A DNA stretch of 49,410 nucleotides from assembly GCA_022784465.1 (NCBI GenBank), contig JALFUR010000014.1, positions 128,645-178,054 on the forward strand. Reading direction: 5' to 3'. A program made the position numbers and the translations under genes. Source of the DNA: Christensenella sp. (GTDB lineage: Bacteria > Bacillota > Clostridia > Christensenellales > UBA3700). Shown here one piece after another: positions 48,520-49,410 of the stretch. The notes below the pieces were generated by a model that was given only the letters and a program-made list of their open reading frames with translations, did not search any database and was not told the DNA's origin. Each line of letters begins with the position of its first letter. The stretch's first letter is position 1.

Positions 48520-49210
48520 CTTGCTCTAGAGAAAACTTATATCCTACGCCTCTTACTGTCTTTATATAAGATTTATCTGTTTGTTCAGACAACTTTGAAC
48601 GTAAAGATTTAACATGCATATCTAAAGTTCTTGTTTCTCCAACGAAATCATAACCCCATACATCTTTCAAAATTTTCTCTCTAGTAATAACATTATCAAT
48701 GTTTTTAATTAACAATTTTAATAAATTATACTCCTTTAGAGTAATAACTACAGGTTTTTCGTTTACATAAACAACATGTTCGGCATCATTAATGGATATC
48801 TCTCCAGCACTGATAATTTTATCTTCTTCTTTACCAAAAGAAGACTTTCTTAAATTAGCTTTTACTCTAGCAATTAATTCTAACATTCCAAAAGGCTTTG
48901 CTATGTAATCATCAGCACCTAAATCCAATCCGTTAACTTTGGATTCTTCGTCGCCTTTTGCAGATACGATAATAACAGGAATGTCTTTTGTTTTAGGATC
49001 ATTTTTAATTATATTCAATGCTGAAAGACCATTCATGCCTGGCAACATTAAATCCAAAATGAATAAACTTGGAGTAATTGTCTTAAGTGCTTCGAACATA
49101 TCTTCTGCTTTGACAAAACTATGACATGAAAATTCTGAATTATCAAATGCCATCTCATATAATTCTCTTATACTAACATCATCTTCAACAACAAAAATAG
49201 TATATCTCAT
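48509..49210 (-). CDS. Response regulator, OmpR/PhoB family
   Basis: The 233-residue regulator has a receiver domain with acidic pocket Glu9-Asp10-Asp11, phospho-acceptor Asp53 in LFILDLMLPGMNG and conserved Lys in VSAKGDEES, and a winged-helix effector domain (about 135-228; VITLKEYNLLKLLIKN, VWGYDFVGETRTLDMHVKSLRSKL in part). The latter is PhoP/PhoB-like. AAGGA lies just upstream of the ATG. The pair could respond to phosphate or envelope conditions; no PhoP box was recognised, so targets are unknown. Confidence 0.95.
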   Translation of the reverse strand: MRYTIFVVEDDVSIRELYEMAFDNSEFSCHSFVKAEDMFEALKTITPSLFILDLMLPGMNGLSALNIIKNDPKTKDIPVIIVSAKGDEESKVNGLDLGADDYIAKPFGMLELIARVKANLRKSSFGKEEDKIISAGEISINDAEHVVYVNEKPVVITLKEYNLLKLLIKNIDNVITREKILKDVWGYDFVGETRTLDMHVKSLRSKLSEQTDKSYIKTVRGVGYKFSLEQDEK

Positions 49211-49232
49211 AATTCCTTTTTCCTACTTTTTT

Positions 49233-49261
49233 ATTCTAACATATTGATTATTTTTTGTAAA
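49233..49261 (-). promoter_or_regulatory. Promoter of the two-component operon
   Basis: TTTACA (49256-49261), 17-nt spacer, TAGAAT (49233-49238) preceded by TG, on the minus strand. It lies just downstream of the rRNA terminator, so this operon starts independently. Confidence 0.6.
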
Positions 49262-49268
49262 TATAACG

Positions 49269-49299
49269 TAAAAAAAAGACATCATAAAGATGTCTTTTT
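49269..49299 (-). terminator. rRNA operon terminator
   Basis: On the minus strand AAAAAGACATC / GATGTCTTTTT form an 11-bp stem with a 5-nt loop and the T run continues. It directly follows the 5S rRNA. Confidence 0.9.
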
Positions 49300-49302
49300 A
49301 GT

Positions 49303-49410
49303 GGTAACCGGCAACGTCCTACCCTCCCAGGCCGTTTCCAACCAAGTACTATCAGCGCTGAAGGTCTTAACTTCTGTGTTCGGAATGTGAACAGGTGGAT
49401 CCCCTTCGCC
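49303..49410 (-). rRNA. rrf: 5S ribosomal RNA, 5' end cut off by the window
   Basis: Read on the minus strand, this is a 5S rRNA: GGCGAAGGGGATCCACC, then CCGAACACAGAAGTTAAG and TAGTACTTGG, and GGGAGGGTAGGACG near the 3' end. The 3' end CCGGTTAC is expected to pair with the missing 5' end, of which roughly 10-16 nt lie beyond the window. The rest of the rRNA operon should extend past the right edge. Confidence 0.96.

Overview
The window is about 49 kb of AT-rich DNA, roughly one third G+C by eye, from an anaerobe-like, spore-forming member of the Bacillota, most likely class Clostridia. The evidence is a SpoIIID mother-cell regulator, a SpoVB-type flippase, a DUF421-DUF4363 pair behind a sigma-G-like promoter, a V-type ATPase operon in the order known from Enterococcus hirae (ntpFIKECGABD), and the Gram-positive sua5-ywlE-rpiB neighbourhood. 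Coding density is high and many genes overlap. No gene-free stretch exceeds 300 bases; the largest gaps, about 230-260 bases, hold the promoters, hairpins and terminators listed. I saw no CRISPR array, insertion sequence, tRNA gene or prophage.

Layout. 1-5.4 kb: the 3' end of a ttcA-like tRNA thiolase gene, spoIIID, a 1307-residue surface protein built of five repeated modules, and a LysM protein. 5.3-11.3 kb, plus strand: spoVB-like flippase, a folate operon (folC-folE-folP-folBK fusion), then DUF421-DUF4363. 11.3-20.4 kb, minus strand: uvrBA, and a unit of ECF transporter S component, coaX, hom and three small unrecognised membrane proteins. 20.6-24.6 kb: a three-part envelope signalling locus (ECF sigma factor, RsgI-like membrane anti-sigma, paralogous RsgI-like lipoprotein), a small membrane protein and a cysteine-rich 66-residue protein. 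24.7-28.5 kb: glyS, a Tritrichomonas-like guaB and a lipoprotein. 28.6-41.8 kb, minus strand: rpiB and the V-ATPase operon, followed by GH3 and GH2 glycosidases. 41.9-49.2 kb: an EamA transporter, ywlE, sua5, a protein with 48-bp tandem repeats, manA and a PhoR/PhoP-like two-component system. The window ends inside a 5S rRNA gene on the minus strand with its terminator.

The best candidate for an undescribed system is the sigma/anti-sigma/lipoprotein locus at 20.6-24.05 kb. The anti-sigma protein and the lipoprotein carry the same extracytoplasmic domain, including the Asp-Ile-Asn-Pro-Ser motif at which RsgI proteins are known to self-cleave. The sigma operon and the separately promoted lipoprotein gene share a 34-nt promoter-like element (28 of 34 identical, gap-free), with blocks CCAATAAAAA and TTGTTTAATAAAT separated by 11 nt. 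This suggests an autoregulated sigma factor that also feeds a lipoprotein decoy or co-sensor.

Other points of interest are an IMP dehydrogenase whose active-site residue numbers match the protozoan Tritrichomonas foetus enzyme, a predicted Na+-type ATPase rotor subunit, genes with a -10 element immediately before the start codon (leaderless candidates), and a cassette of membrane-tethered winged-helix-like proteins behind hom. Identifications rest on reading motifs and family resemblance from memory; no database search was run.
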